From Anaeromyxobacter dehalogenans 2CP-C (GTDB lineage Bacteria; Myxococcota; Myxococcia; Myxococcales; Anaeromyxobacteraceae), in the NCBI RefSeq assembly GCF_000013385.1, contig NC_007760.1:2791001-2855000 (forward strand): a stretch of 64,000 bases of DNA, in the 5' to 3' direction. Shown piece after piece: positions 1 through 8,817 of the stretch. Under the pieces are notes generated by a model, which had not been told where the DNA came from, did not search any database, and worked only from the letters and a program-made list of their open reading frames with translations. How positions within the stretch are numbered: the first letter of the stretch is position 1; every line of letters begins with the position of its first letter. Position numbers and translations under genes: made by a program.

Positions 1-524
1 TACACGCTCAGCGCCACCGGCACGCGCGCCTCGCCGGCGTCGGAGGAGATCACCACCGCGCCCTGGTAGATGCCCGAGCGCGCGCCGGCCGGCACGTGCA
101 CGTCCACCCAGACCGCGCGGCTCTCGCTCCCCACGTCGAACGGGAACGCGTTGCGCTTCTCGCCCACCACGTCGTCCACGTCGGGCACGAGCGCGTCGGG
201 CCAGCGGCCGGTGCCGCCGTCCACCGCGGACGGGCTGGTCACGTTCAGCGTCTCCACGCGGAACAGGCTGACGGAGAGCCCGTCGAGCCCCTCCACGCGC
301 GCGGTGACGCCCTTCGCCGGGCCGGTGACGACCACCTGGAACGCGGCGAACTCGTTGCGGGCCGCCGCGAGGTGCGCCTCGGTCTGGGGCCGCGCCTTCG
401 CGTCGGGCCGGATCTTCTCGGTGGCGCTCGCGACCCACGCCTCGGCGGCGGAGGCCGCCAGGGGCAGCAGGGAGAGCGCCAGCGCGACGGAGGCGGCGGT
501 GAAGGCTCGGCAGCGGGTCTTCAT
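1..524 (-). CDS. DUF4091-family exported protein, C-terminus cut by window edge
   Basis: Only the first 174 codons are in the window. The start is ATG at 524 with AAGGA eight bases upstream. Residues 1-27 form a Sec signal peptide (MKTRCR then a hydrophobic run, ending in ASAAEA). The mature N-terminus (WVASATEKIRPDAK, then AARNEFAAFQVVV) aligns by eye with the start of the complete DUF4091 protein at 34864-36558 (WAVASGLDKLRPADP, then AARGECESAQVAV), including the later WPDALVP / WPDPLVP and 'VWVDVHVP / IWVEVCVP' pieces. DUF4091 proteins have a beta-sandwich followed by a TIM-barrel resembling glycoside hydrolases; the catalytic barrel would lie outside the window. Function is unproven; periplasmic or secreted carbohydrate processing is an inference. 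Confidence 0.75.
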   Translation of the reverse strand, partial: MKTRCRAFTAASVALALSLLPLAASAAEAWVASATEKIRPDAKARPQTEAHLAAARNEFAAFQVVVTGPAKGVTARVEGLDGLSVSLFRVETLNVTSPSAVDGGTGRWPDALVPDVDDVVGEKRNAFPFDVGSESRAVWVDVHVPAGARSGIYQGAVVISSDAGEARVPVALSV

Positions 525-966
525 CGGGGTCGTCCTTTCCGGGTTCGTTGCAGCGCCCGGACAACGACAGGCCGACCGACCGAATTTCTCGCCCTCCGTG
601 GGGCAGGGGTGCGTGGAAGAGGGTGCAGGTCGGCCGCTCGCGCATGCCGTCCCACGTGCGTCGCCACTCCGACCGCACGCCCTCACCTGCGCCTACACCG
701 GGCTCGCTCGCTCGTCGTTTCGCTGCGGCCGAGCGGCGAGGCGCGCAGCGCCGGCCCCTCTCCCGCCGTGCGTGCGGGCGCCGCGCCGCCCGGCCTTGCC
801 CCGGGCGCAGCGCTGGACGTGGAGAAATTGGGGCGCGACGGCGTCGGGCACTGGCCGCCGCGCGCCGGAGGGCGCAGCGACCGCGCCCCGGAGGCGCGCT
901 CCCTCGACGCGCGGGATCGCGATCAGCGGCCGCGATCCCGCGGCCCGGTCCCACGCCCGTGCGCGA
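525..966. other. 442-bp gap without a recognisable gene
   Basis: The stretch separates the DUF4091 start (524, minus) from the stop of the minus-strand gene at 967-1536. It should hold the DUF4091 promoter; a short A+T-richer patch lies near 580-592 (GAATTTCTCG) but I cannot define convincing -35/-10 boxes. Open frames crossing it have arginine/alanine-rich translations typical of chance frames in very high G+C DNA. A strong hairpin at 910-942 is listed separately. Confidence 0.5.
910..942 (-). terminator. 12-bp-arm hairpin downstream of the 967-1536 gene
   Basis: Arms CGCGGGATCGCG (910-921) and CGCGATCCCGCG (931-942) are perfect inverted repeats around a 9-base loop, 24 bases past the stop at 967. 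There is no T-run, as is usual in this G+C range, so intrinsic termination is an inference from position and stem strength. Confidence 0.5.
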
Positions 967-1536
967 TCACTCGCCCTGCGGCCACGGGGCCGCCGCGGCG
1001 CCCGGCAGCGGCGGCGGGGTCGCGGCCGCACGCTGCGACGGCAGCGGCGGCGGGCGCAGCGCGCCGGGCCGCGGGGTCGCGGCGCCGGCCTCGCGCGCGG
1101 GCGCGATCACCGCCGGCCCGTGCTCCAGCAGGTCGATGCGCATGCGCACGCGCTCCAGGCGCTCGAGCGCGGCGGCGAGCGCCTCGTCGAGCCACTCGTC
1201 GGCGGCGCGCCGCTCGTCGATCGCCACGATGCGCCCGGCCCGCCGCAGCGTGTCCCAGAGCGCGCGGTGGAGCAGCTTGAACTCGCGCGCCACGCGCGCC
1301 GGCGGCGCCCCGGACCGGACCAGCACCCCGCAGCGCAGCAGGCCGTCCGCGCCGCGCGCGGCGCGACCCGGGGGAGCGTCCCCCCGGAGCGCGAGCGACA
1401 GCTCGCGGAGGAGCGGCCCGACCGCGAAGCCGATCGCCTCCTCGCCCCCCAGCTCCGCCGACACCGCGCGCCGCCACGCCTCGGCGATCTCGCCGCGCTG
1501 CTCCTCGACGAGGAGCCCCACCGCCACCGCACCCAA
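967..1536 (-). CDS. RsbRD_N-like helical signalling protein with proline-rich tail
   Basis: A 189-residue protein. I place the start at TTG 1536 because GGGAGG lies five bases upstream; longer in-frame extensions are arginine-rich and unlikely. Residues about 8-135 form a helical domain with WRRAV, an 'LLRELSLALRG' segment and REFKLLHRALWDTLRR, a layout like the four-helix RsbRD_N / histidine-kinase N-terminal input domain found in many myxobacterial regulators. The last 40 residues are low-complexity, with repeated PPPLP motifs. There is no kinase, STAS or receiver domain, so if it signals it must do so through partners. The family assignment rests on pattern recall only. Confidence 0.5.
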   Translation of the reverse strand: MGAVAVGLLVEEQRGEIAEAWRRAVSAELGGEEAIGFAVGPLLRELSLALRGDAPPGRAARGADGLLRCGVLVRSGAPPARVAREFKLLHRALWDTLRRAGRIVAIDERRAADEWLDEALAAALERLERVRMRIDLLEHGPAVIAPAREAGAATPRPGALRPPPLPSQRAAATPPPLPGAAAAPWPQGE

Positions 1537-1872
1537 AGCTGCCTCCCGGGAACGCGTCCTCGACCCGGAACCGGCCGGGTCCAGGGGGACGGTTAGCAAG
1601 CCGCCGGCCAGCGCCACCGCACCGCTGGCGCGCCGGCGCGCCGCCGCTCGCGCGGGCGGCCGTGGGAACGGCGCTTCCCATCCGGCGAACGGACCGCCAC
1701 CTCGGGAGGCGCCGCGCGCCTCGCCCACCTGCGCGCGCGCCTCCGGGGCGTGGCGCGGTGCGTGGCCGGGCCTTTGCTTTGCGGCACCGGGGACGGCGGG
1801 GCGGCACCGGGGTGGTCGCCCCGGCCCCCGGCCGCGCGGGCGGGGGGCCCGGAACGGAAGCACCGGGGCGGG
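1537..1872. other. 336-bp divergent intergenic region
   Basis: The region lies between the TTG start of the minus-strand signalling protein and the ATG of the heparinase-like gene, so it should carry both promoters. It is uniformly G+C-rich with GGCGCGCC-type self-complementary runs near 1628-1645. I see no convincing -35/-10 pair and no gene. Confidence 0.4.
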
Positions 1873-3981
1873 ATGGGCGCGATCGGCTACTACGGATACC
1901 TGGCGGCGCGCGTGCCGCCGCATCGGCTGCTCGCCACCGCGGCGCGCCGGGCGGTGCGGGGCGCCCGCAACCGCCTCGCGCCGCCGCTCGCGCCGTCGCC
2001 GAGGGGACTGCTCGAGGCGCTCGGCTGCGACGGGCCGGCGGGGCTCGCCGCCCTGCTGGCGCGGCCCCGTCCGGCGCGCCCGGCCTGGAGCCCGGAGGCG
2101 CTGCGGCGCGCGCTGGAGCGGCGGATCCCGGGCGAGGTCGAGCGGGCCCTGGGGCGGGCCGAGGCCGCCGCGGCCGGGCGCTTCGTGGTGTACGGGCGCG
2201 AGGTGGACGTGCGCCGCGCCGACGGCGGGACCGACTGGCAGCGCGATCCCGTCCACGGCGGCCGCTTCGACGGCCGCGCGCCCTCGGCGGCGCTGCCGCC
2301 CGCGCCGGGGCTCGATCCCAAGATGGCGTGGGCGCTCGGGCGCGGCGAGCACTGGGTCGCGCTCGCCTGCGGGGCGGTGCTCCACCCGCGCGCCGCCGGC
2401 GGGGACGCGCTGGCGGAGGCGCTCGCCGCCTCGGTGACCGACTTCGCCGCGCAGAACCCGGTCGGCCGCGGCGTCCACTGGACCTGCGCCATGGAGGCCG
2501 GGCTGCGCGCCTGGCACCTCGCCACCGCGCTGTGGGTGCTCGCCCTGCGCCGCGCGCCCGCGCCGGCGCTCGCGGCGGAGGCGGCGCGGCTGCTGGTCGC
2601 GAGCGGCCGCTTCGTGCTCGCGAACCTCGAGGACGGCGGCGCCGTCCCGAACAACCACCTGGTGTGCGACTGGCTCGGCCTGCTCGCCTGCGCCGAGGCG
2701 CTGCCGGAGTGGCCGGAGGCGCCGCGCTGGCGCGCGCTCGCGTCGGAGGGGCTGGCGCGGACGCTCGCGGAGCAGGTGCACGCGGAGGGCACCAGCTTCG
2801 AGGGCTCGGTGCCGTACCACCGCTTCTCGCTCGAGCTGTTCGCGGCGGGCTTCCTGCTGGCGCGCGCCGGCGGCCCGCCGCCCGCGCTGGCGTGGCGGCT
2901 CCACGCGATGTTCCGGGCCACCCGCGCGCTCGCCGCCGCCTCCGGCGACCTGCCGCAGCTCGGCGACAACGACTCCGGCCACGCGCTCGCGCTGCGCGCC
3001 CGCGGGCCCACCGAGGCGGGCTACCTCTGCGCGCTCGGCGCCGCGCTGTTCCGCGATCCGGCGCTGCTCCGCCCGGGCGCCCCGGCCGACGACGCCGTGG
3101 AGGCCGCGTGGCTGCTCGGGCCGGAGGCGCTCGACTGGCTCGGCCGCGCCCGGCCCGGCCCGCCGCCGGGCAGCGTCTCCTTCCCGGCGGCCGGCGTGCA
3201 CGTGCTCCGCCGCGGCGCGCTGGAGGCGTTCGTCTCCTGCGGCCCGCACGGCCAGCGCGGCGTCGGCGGGCACGACCACAACGACAAGCTCTCCTTCGAG
3301 CTGCGCGCCGCGGGCGCGCTGGCGGTGTGCGACCCGGGCATGCCGGTGTACGGCCGCGCGCCCGAGGTGCGGGACGCGTTCCGGTCCACCCGCGCGCACG
3401 CGACGGTGACGGTGGACGGCCTGGAGCAGTCGCCCATCCCGCCCGGCCGGCTGTTCGCGCTGCCCGACGCGGCCGGCGCGCGGCTGCTCGCGTTCGCGCC
3501 CGGCGGCGAGGCGGAGCGGCTGGCGGGCGAGCACCGCGGCTTCGTCGCGCGCGCGGGCGTGGTCCACCGGCGCGAGCTGGCGCTCGCCGGCGCGGGGCTG
3601 GTCGTGGTCGATCGCCTGGCGGGCCGCGGCACGCACGCGGTGGAGCTGCGCTGGCCGCTCGCGCACCCCGCGCCGCGCCTGCGCGAGGCGAGCGCCGCCG
3701 AGGCCGCCGCGCTCGCGCGCCTCGCCCGGCTGGCGCGCCTGCGCCGGCCCGCGGATCCGTCGCGCGTGGTGGAGGTGCCGCTCGGCCCGGCCGGCCACCT
3801 CCTCGTCGCCTTCTCGGCGCCGGCGGGCCTCGCGCCCGAGCTGGCGCCCTCGCTGCGCTCGCCGGGCTACGGCGAGCTCGTCCCCGCGTCCGTCGCGACG
3901 CTGGCCGGCCCGCTGGCCTGCCCCGCCGCGCTCGCCACGCTGTTCCTCCACGTCGCTGCCGAAGGGAGCCACCCCAGATGA
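1873..3981 (+). CDS. Heparinase II/III-like polysaccharide lyase family protein
   Basis: A 702-residue protein. The start is ATG at 1873, where the protein-like sequence MGAIGYYGYLAARVPPHRLL begins; upstream in-frame codons look non-coding. Residues about 1-370 form the alpha-toroid with the family pattern 'NPVGRGVHWTCAMEAGLRAW' near 195-215 and a GDNDSGHAL motif near 360. The C-terminal half is the beta-sandwich with GGHDHNDKLSFEL (about 470) and FRSTRAHATV, the Heparinase II/III C-terminal signature. No signal peptide is evident, as in relatives encoded in exopolysaccharide loci. The stop overlaps the next start (ATGA at 3978-3981), so it is translationally coupled to a UDP-sugar dehydrogenase. 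A role in making, trimming or turning over a uronate-containing polysaccharide is inferred from that pairing. Confidence 0.85.
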   Translation: MGAIGYYGYLAARVPPHRLLATAARRAVRGARNRLAPPLAPSPRGLLEALGCDGPAGLAALLARPRPARPAWSPEALRRALERRIPGEVERALGRAEAAAAGRFVVYGREVDVRRADGGTDWQRDPVHGGRFDGRAPSAALPPAPGLDPKMAWALGRGEHWVALACGAVLHPRAAGGDALAEALAASVTDFAAQNPVGRGVHWTCAMEAGLRAWHLATALWVLALRRAPAPALAAEAARLLVASGRFVLANLEDGGAVPNNHLVCDWLGLLACAEALPEWPEAPRWRALASEGLARTLAEQVHAEGTSFEGSVPYHRFSLELFAAGFLLARAGGPPPALAWRLHAMFRATRALAAASGDLPQLGDNDSGHALALRARGPTEAGYLCALGAALFRDPALLRPGAPADDAVEAAWLLGPEALDWLGRARPGPPPGSVSFPAAGVHVLRRGALEAFVSCGPHGQRGVGGHDHNDKLSFELRAAGALAVCDPGMPVYGRAPEVRDAFRSTRAHATVTVDGLEQSPIPPGRLFALPDAAGARLLAFAPGGEAERLAGEHRGFVARAGVVHRRELALAGAGLVVVDRLAGRGTHAVELRWPLAHPAPRLREASAAEAAALARLARLARLRRPADPSRVVEVPLGPAGHLLVAFSAPAGLAPELAPSLRSPGYGELVPASVATLAGPLACPAALATLFLHVAAEGSHPR

Positions 3982-5327
3982 TCGAGACCCACGCCGTCGA
4001 GCCCGACCACGCCACCGACCTGCTCTCCCGCCTCGCCGCCCGCACCGCGCGCGTGGCGGTGGTGGGGCTCGGCTACGTGGGCCTGCCGCTCGCCCTCACC
4101 TTCGCCCGCCGGGGCGGCCTCTCCGCGCTCGGCATCGACGTGGACCCGGAGAAGGCGCGCGCGGTCGGCGAGGGGCGCAGCTACCTGCGCACGGTGGAGG
4201 GCGCCGCGGTGCGCGAGGCGGTGGACGAGGGCAGGCTGGAGGCCACCACCGACTTCGCGCGCGTGACCGCCTGCGACGCGGTGGTGATCTGCGTGCCCAC
4301 GCCGCTCACGCGCGAGCGCGAGCCGGACCTGTCCTTCGTCGAGCGGACCGGCGAGGCCATCGCGCCGCACCTGCGCGCCGGCCAGGCGGTGGTGCTCGAG
4401 TCCACCTCGTACCCGGGCACCACCGAGGAGGTGCTGCTCCCCATCCTGGAGCGCGGCAGCGGGCTGCGCGCCGGGCACGACTTCTTCCTGGCGTTCTCGC
4501 CCGAGCGCGAGAACCCCGGCTCCGGCGTCGCCACCCACGCCATCCCCAAGATCGTCGGCGGCTACACGCCCTCGTGCCTCGAGGCGGCGCTGGCGCTGTA
4601 CGCCTCGGCGTTCGACCGGGTGGTGCCGGTCTCGTCCACGCGGGTCGCCGAGATGACGAAGCTGCTCGAGAACGTGTTCCGCAGCGTGAACATCGCGCTC
4701 GTGAACGAGCTGAAGATCCTCTGCCACCGGATGGACCTGGACGTGAACGAGATCATCGACGCCGCGTCCACCAAGCCGTTCGGCTTCATGCCGTTCCAGC
4801 CGGGCCCGGGGCTGGGCGGCCACTGCATCCCCATCGACCCGTTCTACCTGACCTGGAAGGCGCGGCAGTTCGAGTTCCAGACGCGCTTCATCGAGCTGGC
4901 CGGCGAGGTGAACACCGAGATGCCGCGCTACGTGGTGCACCGGACCATGGAGGCGCTCGACGCCCGCGGCCGCACGCTCAAGGGCGCGCGCGTGCTGGTG
5001 CTGGGCATCGCCTACAAGAAGGACGTGGACGACATGCGCGAGAGCCCTGCCGTCCGCATCATCGAGCTCCTGCAGGAGCGCGGCGCCCAGGTCGTCTACC
5101 ACGACCCGTACGTCCCCCGGGTGCCGCGGATGCGCCAGCACCGGCTCGACATGGTGAGCGTGCCGCTCACCGACGACGCGCTCGAGACCGCCGACGCGGT
5201 GCTGATCGCCACCGACCACGGCGGCGTGGACTACGCGCGCGTGGTGGAGCGGGCCCGCCTGGTGGTGGACACGCGCAACGCCTGCCGCGCGGTGCGCGTC
5301 GGGCGCGAGAAGATCGTGAAGGCGTGA
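3978..5327 (+). CDS. UDP-N-acetylhexosamine / UDP-glucose-type 6-dehydrogenase
   Basis: A 449-residue nucleotide-sugar dehydrogenase that should oxidise C6 of a UDP-sugar to the uronate with two NAD+. The N-terminal Rossmann motif GLGYVGLP is at residues 30-37; the catalytic region GGHCIPIDP has its nucleophilic cysteine at 283; the C-terminal domain carries LGIAYKKDVDDMRESPA and a final VVDTRNA. 'ESTSYPGTTEE' and 'KLLENVFRSVNIALVNE' resemble the WbpA/WecC (UDP-GlcNAc or UDP-ManNAc) branch more than UDP-glucose dehydrogenases, but substrate cannot be fixed by eye. Coupled by an ATGA overlap to the heparinase-like gene. A strong hairpin follows the stop. Confidence 0.93.
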   Translation: MIETHAVEPDHATDLLSRLAARTARVAVVGLGYVGLPLALTFARRGGLSALGIDVDPEKARAVGEGRSYLRTVEGAAVREAVDEGRLEATTDFARVTACDAVVICVPTPLTREREPDLSFVERTGEAIAPHLRAGQAVVLESTSYPGTTEEVLLPILERGSGLRAGHDFFLAFSPERENPGSGVATHAIPKIVGGYTPSCLEAALALYASAFDRVVPVSSTRVAEMTKLLENVFRSVNIALVNELKILCHRMDLDVNEIIDAASTKPFGFMPFQPGPGLGGHCIPIDPFYLTWKARQFEFQTRFIELAGEVNTEMPRYVVHRTMEALDARGRTLKGARVLVLGIAYKKDVDDMRESPAVRIIELLQERGAQVVYHDPYVPRVPRMRQHRLDMVSVPLTDDALETADAVLIATDHGGVDYARVVERARLVVDTRNACRAVRVGREKIVKA

Positions 5328-5334
5328 GCGGGCG

Positions 5335-5371
5335 CGGCCCCGGCGGGCGCGCGGCGCGGGCGCCGGGGCCG
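5335..5371 (+). terminator. Hairpin after the UDP-sugar dehydrogenase
   Basis: Arms CGGCCCCGGCG (5335-5345) and CGCCGGGGCCG (5361-5371) are perfectly complementary across a 15-base loop, starting eight bases after the stop. No T-run. It would separate the polysaccharide pair from the TldD-type gene. Confidence 0.5.
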
Positions 5372-5405
5372 ACGCGGTGAAGCGCGGCCGCGGGGCCCGT
5401 GCTAC

Positions 5406-7271
5406 ATGGGCGGGATCAGGCTCCCGAGGTCCCGCTTGCGCACCGCCCGACTGCTCGCCCCCTTCCTGCTCCTCGCCGCCGCCCTCCCCGGCGCGGCCGC
5501 GCCGGACGCGCCCGCCGCGCCGGACGCGCGCCTCGGCACGCTCGAGGCCATGCGCGCCGAGCTGGCCCGCTCGATGGAGCGGCTGCGGCTGAAGGGCTAC
5601 GAGGCGCCGTACTTCGCGTCGTACCAGGTGACCGAGGTGGCGCGCGAGGAGGTGAGCGGCCGGTACGGCGCGATCTTCGACGACCGCTCGCGGCGCGACC
5701 GGAGCCTCGCGGTGGACCTGCGGGTGGGGACCTACGAGCTCGACTCGTCCGCCCCGGAGGAGAACACCATCGTGATCGGCGGCGGCGACGCCGGGCCGGG
5801 CTGGTACGCGCCCCGCGACGCGCCGCTCGACGGCGACGTCGGCGCGCTCCGCAACGCGCTCTGGCTCGCCACCGACGAGAAGTACAAGGAGGCGCTCTCC
5901 TCCTACTTCAAGAAGAAGTCGCGGGCGGTGTACCGGCAGGACGACGCCGACCGGCCGCCCAGCTTCTCCCGCGAGCCGCCGGCCCGCCACGTGGACGCGC
6001 CGCGCCCGTTCCCGTTCGACCGCGCGCGCTGGAAGGGCGTGGTGCGCGACGTCACCGCCCGCTTCCGCGAGCACCCCGACGTCTTCGACGCGCAGCTCCG
6101 GGTGTCCGCGGAGAAGCAGGTCCGCTGGTTCACCTCCAGCGAGGGCTCGGCGCTGCTCACCGAGCGGACCGTCTACTCGGTGCACCTGCAGGCCGTGGCG
6201 CGCGCGCCGGACGGCCAGCTCCTCGAGGACGGCCGCGACTTCTACGCGCGCAGCGAGGCCGAGCTGCCCTCGCCGGAGGCGCTCCGCGCCGCCGCGACCA
6301 CCGTCATCGCCGAGCTGGAGGCGCTGCGCCGCGCCCCCGCCATCGACCCCTACACCGGCCCGGCGGTGCTCGAGCCCGAGGCGGCGGGCGTCCTGTTCCA
6401 CGAGGCGGTGGGCCACCGCCTCGAGGGCGAGCGGATGGAGGACGAGCAGGACGGCCAGACGTTCAAGGGGCAGGTGGGGCGGCCGGTGCTGCCGCCGTTC
6501 CTCTCGGTGGTGGACGATCCCACCGCCGACCGCGTGGACGGGGTGGCGCTGAACGGCACCTACGGGTTCGACGAGCAGGGCGTCCCGGCGCGCCGCACCG
6601 TGCTCGTCCGCGACGGCCGGCTGGAGAGCTTCCTGCTCTCGCGCCGCCCGGTGAAGCCGTTCGACCGCTCCAACGGCCACGGCCGCGCCCAGGCCGGGCG
6701 CCAGCCGGTGGCGCGCATGGCCAACCTCGTGGTCGAGTCGCGCAAGCGCGTCGCGCCGGCCGAGCTGAAGCGCATGCTGATGGCCGAGGCGCGGCGGCAG
6801 GGCAAGCCGTACGGGCTCGTCATCCGCGACATCACCGGCGGCAACACGAACACCATGTCGATCGGGTACCAGGCGTTCAAGGGCACCCCGCGCCTCGTCT
6901 ACCGGGTGGACGCGCGCACCGGCGCCGAGGAGCTGGTCCGCGGCGTGGAGCTGGTCGGCACGCCGCTCACCGCCATCAACAAGGTCCTCGCCACCGGCGA
7001 GCGCCCCCGCGTGTTCAACGGCTACTGCGGCGCGGAGAGCGGGTACGTGCCGGTGTCCACCGTGGCGCCGGCGGTGCTGATCGCCGAGCTGGAGCTGCAG
7101 CGGGTGGCCCGCGCCACCGACCGCAGCCCCATCCTGCCGGCGCCCTGGAGCGAGCGCGGCGGCACCCCGCCCGCGGCCGCGCCGCCGGCCGCGCCCACGC
7201 CCCCGACGCCCGCGCCCGCCGCGCCGGCGCACCCCGCCGTCCCGCCGGAGCAGCCGGAGCACGCCCGATGA
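5406..7271 (+). CDS. Exported TldD/PmbA-family metallopeptidase
   Basis: A 621-residue protein with a Sec signal (basic RLPRSRLRTAR, hydrophobic LLAPFLLLAAALP, then GAAA) at residues 1-33. The catalytic HExxxH motif of TldD is present as HEAVGHRLEGER at 332-343, followed by 'VVDDPT' and 'GTYGFDEQGVPARRTVLVRDG'; the distal part has DITGGNT, as in TldD. E. coli TldD is about 480 residues and cytosolic and acts with TldE; this protein is longer, has extra N-terminal sequence and an export signal, and no TldE-like gene is adjacent. The C-terminal 40 residues are Pro/Ala-rich. The stop overlaps the next start. Zinc-dependent proteolysis is expected from the motif; substrate unknown. Confidence 0.88.
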   Translation: MGGIRLPRSRLRTARLLAPFLLLAAALPGAAAPDAPAAPDARLGTLEAMRAELARSMERLRLKGYEAPYFASYQVTEVAREEVSGRYGAIFDDRSRRDRSLAVDLRVGTYELDSSAPEENTIVIGGGDAGPGWYAPRDAPLDGDVGALRNALWLATDEKYKEALSSYFKKKSRAVYRQDDADRPPSFSREPPARHVDAPRPFPFDRARWKGVVRDVTARFREHPDVFDAQLRVSAEKQVRWFTSSEGSALLTERTVYSVHLQAVARAPDGQLLEDGRDFYARSEAELPSPEALRAAATTVIAELEALRRAPAIDPYTGPAVLEPEAAGVLFHEAVGHRLEGERMEDEQDGQTFKGQVGRPVLPPFLSVVDDPTADRVDGVALNGTYGFDEQGVPARRTVLVRDGRLESFLLSRRPVKPFDRSNGHGRAQAGRQPVARMANLVVESRKRVAPAELKRMLMAEARRQGKPYGLVIRDITGGNTNTMSIGYQAFKGTPRLVYRVDARTGAEELVRGVELVGTPLTAINKVLATGERPRVFNGYCGAESGYVPVSTVAPAVLIAELELQRVARATDRSPILPAPWSERGGTPPAAAPPAAPTPPTPAPAAPAHPAVPPEQPEHAR

Positions 7272-7756
7272 GCACGCCCACCTCGACGCCCCTCCCCGTC
7301 CCGCCCCTCGAGTCGATCCTCCTCCAGCCGCGCCGCGCCGCGCTCGAAGCGTTCGCGCGCTCCGGGTGGCGCCCCTACGCCACGCCCATCTCGCTCGACG
7401 CCGAGCGGCGCCGCCTGCTCAACATCGACCTCACCGATCCGGAGATGGCGTTCCACGACGCGGAGGGCGGGCTCGCCGCGGTCGCGAACGTGGAGACCGA
7501 TCGCGAGGGCCGGGTCACGCACGTCGAGGTGGTGGGCGCCGAGCCGGCCGATCCGGTGCGGGTGGCGCTGGCGCTGCTCGGCGAGGTGGGCCCGCCGCGC
7601 ACCGGCGGCGGCGGCGACGCGCGCGAGTGGATCTGGGGGCCGGAGTCCGGCGCCGCGCTCGAGGTCGCCGGCGAGCCGGTGCGCGTGTGGATGTGCGCGG
7701 AGCGGGCCTACGGCGACCGGCTCTGGCTGGTCGCGAGCGTGGTCCGGCGCGGCTGA
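7268..7756 (+). CDS. Hypothetical protein coupled to the TldD-type peptidase
   Basis: A 162-residue protein starting at the ATG inside the ATGA overlap with the preceding stop. I do not recognise the family. It lacks a signal peptide and membrane segments, is acidic in the middle, and has a conserved-looking core (LNIDLTDPEMAFHDAEGG, then REWIWGP and RVWMCAERAYGDRLWLV). The coupling suggests it works with, or is stoichiometric with, the TldD-type protein, although that one is predicted to be exported. Its last 49 bases overlap the 3' end of the opposing gene at 7708-8691. Confidence 0.7.
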   Translation: MSTPTSTPLPVPPLESILLQPRRAALEAFARSGWRPYATPISLDAERRRLLNIDLTDPEMAFHDAEGGLAAVANVETDREGRVTHVEVVGAEPADPVRVALALLGEVGPPRTGGGGDAREWIWGPESGAALEVAGEPVRVWMCAERAYGDRLWLVASVVRRG

Positions 7757-8691
7757 CCGCCGGCGGGCGCGGCCCCCCCCGCCAGCCGGAGCAGCAGCGG
7801 CGCCACGCCGGTGAGGTCCCGCACCTGCTCCACCTCGGCGGCGGCGCGCCCGAAGCCCAGCACCGGCACCGGGGCCCGGGTGTGGTTGCGCAGCGAGAGG
7901 TCCTCCAGGTTGCCGTGGTCGCTCGCGACCACCAGCGCGTCCTCCGGCCCGAGCCCGTCCACCAGCGCCCGCAGGAACGCGTCGAGCCGCCCGAGCGCGT
8001 CGAGCGCGCGCTCCATCGACCGGGCGTGGCCCGCCTCGTCGGTCTCGAAGAACTCGAACAGCGCGAGGTCGTGGCCGGCCGCGAGCCGCAGGAGGATCTC
8101 CGCCGCCTCCTCCGGCGCGCGCCGCGGCAGCGCGACGCCGAGCCCGCGGGCGCGCTCGCCGCTGAGATCGTGGGTGAGCCCCTCCCCGCGCCGCGCGTCC
8201 TCCAGGGTCCGGAACCGGCCGCCGCCCGCCGCGTACGCCACCGTGGTCGCGGCGGCGCGGGCCCGGCGCCGCGAGCCGGCCAGCGCGGGCTCGGGCGCGC
8301 CCTCCGCCGCGTGGCCGAGCGCGCAGAGGTAGGCGACGGGGTAGGCGTTCGCGAACACGCCGCGGCGCCCGGCGGCCGCGAGCGCGCGGAACAGCGACCG
8401 CTCCTCGATCAGCGCCCGGAGCGGCGCGTTGGGGAAGCCGAGGAGGTGGCGGCCGAGCCGGGCCGGCGCGTTCTCGCCGGTGAGCAGGGTGGCCTGGCCC
8501 GTCGCGGACTGCGGCCGGCCCGCCACGCCCAGGCAGGCGTCGGCCAGCGCCGCCCGGCCGCCGCGCGGCAGGGGCGCGCCGCCGCCGTCGGCGAAGCGCG
8601 AGAGCAGGAAGTCCCCGCGGGCGAGCGGGTTCCGCGCCGGGTCGCGGTCGCCCGCGCCCACCCCGTCCACGAACACGAAGAGCGCCGTCAC
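7708..8691 (-). CDS. Alkaline-phosphatase-superfamily metalloenzyme (phosphopentomutase/iPGM-like)
   Basis: A 327-residue protein with a GTG start at 8691, where the metal-binding opening TALFVFVDGVGAGDRD begins. QSATGQATLLTGENA supplies the probable nucleophile region, and SDHGNLEDLSLRNHT near residue 270 is the metal-binding signature of phosphopentomutases and cofactor-independent phosphoglycerate mutases. It is shorter than either enzyme and lacks the iPGM insertion domain, so it is probably a different phosphatase or phosphotransferase of the superfamily. The last 16 codons run antisense into the 7268-7756 gene (49-bp tail-to-tail overlap). Confidence 0.8.
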   Translation of the reverse strand: MTALFVFVDGVGAGDRDPARNPLARGDFLLSRFADGGGAPLPRGGRAALADACLGVAGRPQSATGQATLLTGENAPARLGRHLLGFPNAPLRALIEERSLFRALAAAGRRGVFANAYPVAYLCALGHAAEGAPEPALAGSRRRARAAATTVAYAAGGGRFRTLEDARRGEGLTHDLSGERARGLGVALPRRAPEEAAEILLRLAAGHDLALFEFFETDEAGHARSMERALDALGRLDAFLRALVDGLGPEDALVVASDHGNLEDLSLRNHTRAPVPVLGFGRAAAEVEQVRDLTGVAPLLLRLAGGAAPAGGQPRRTTLATSQSRSP

Positions 8692-8817
8692 CCCGGGATC
8701 ATAACGCGCCGCCCCGCGCCCCACCCGCCGCGCGCCGGACGCCCCGCCGCCCCCCGAGACTCCGGGTCGCCCCGGCGCTATCCTCCCGCCGCCTCCGGCC
8801 CCCCGAGCGCGCGCACC

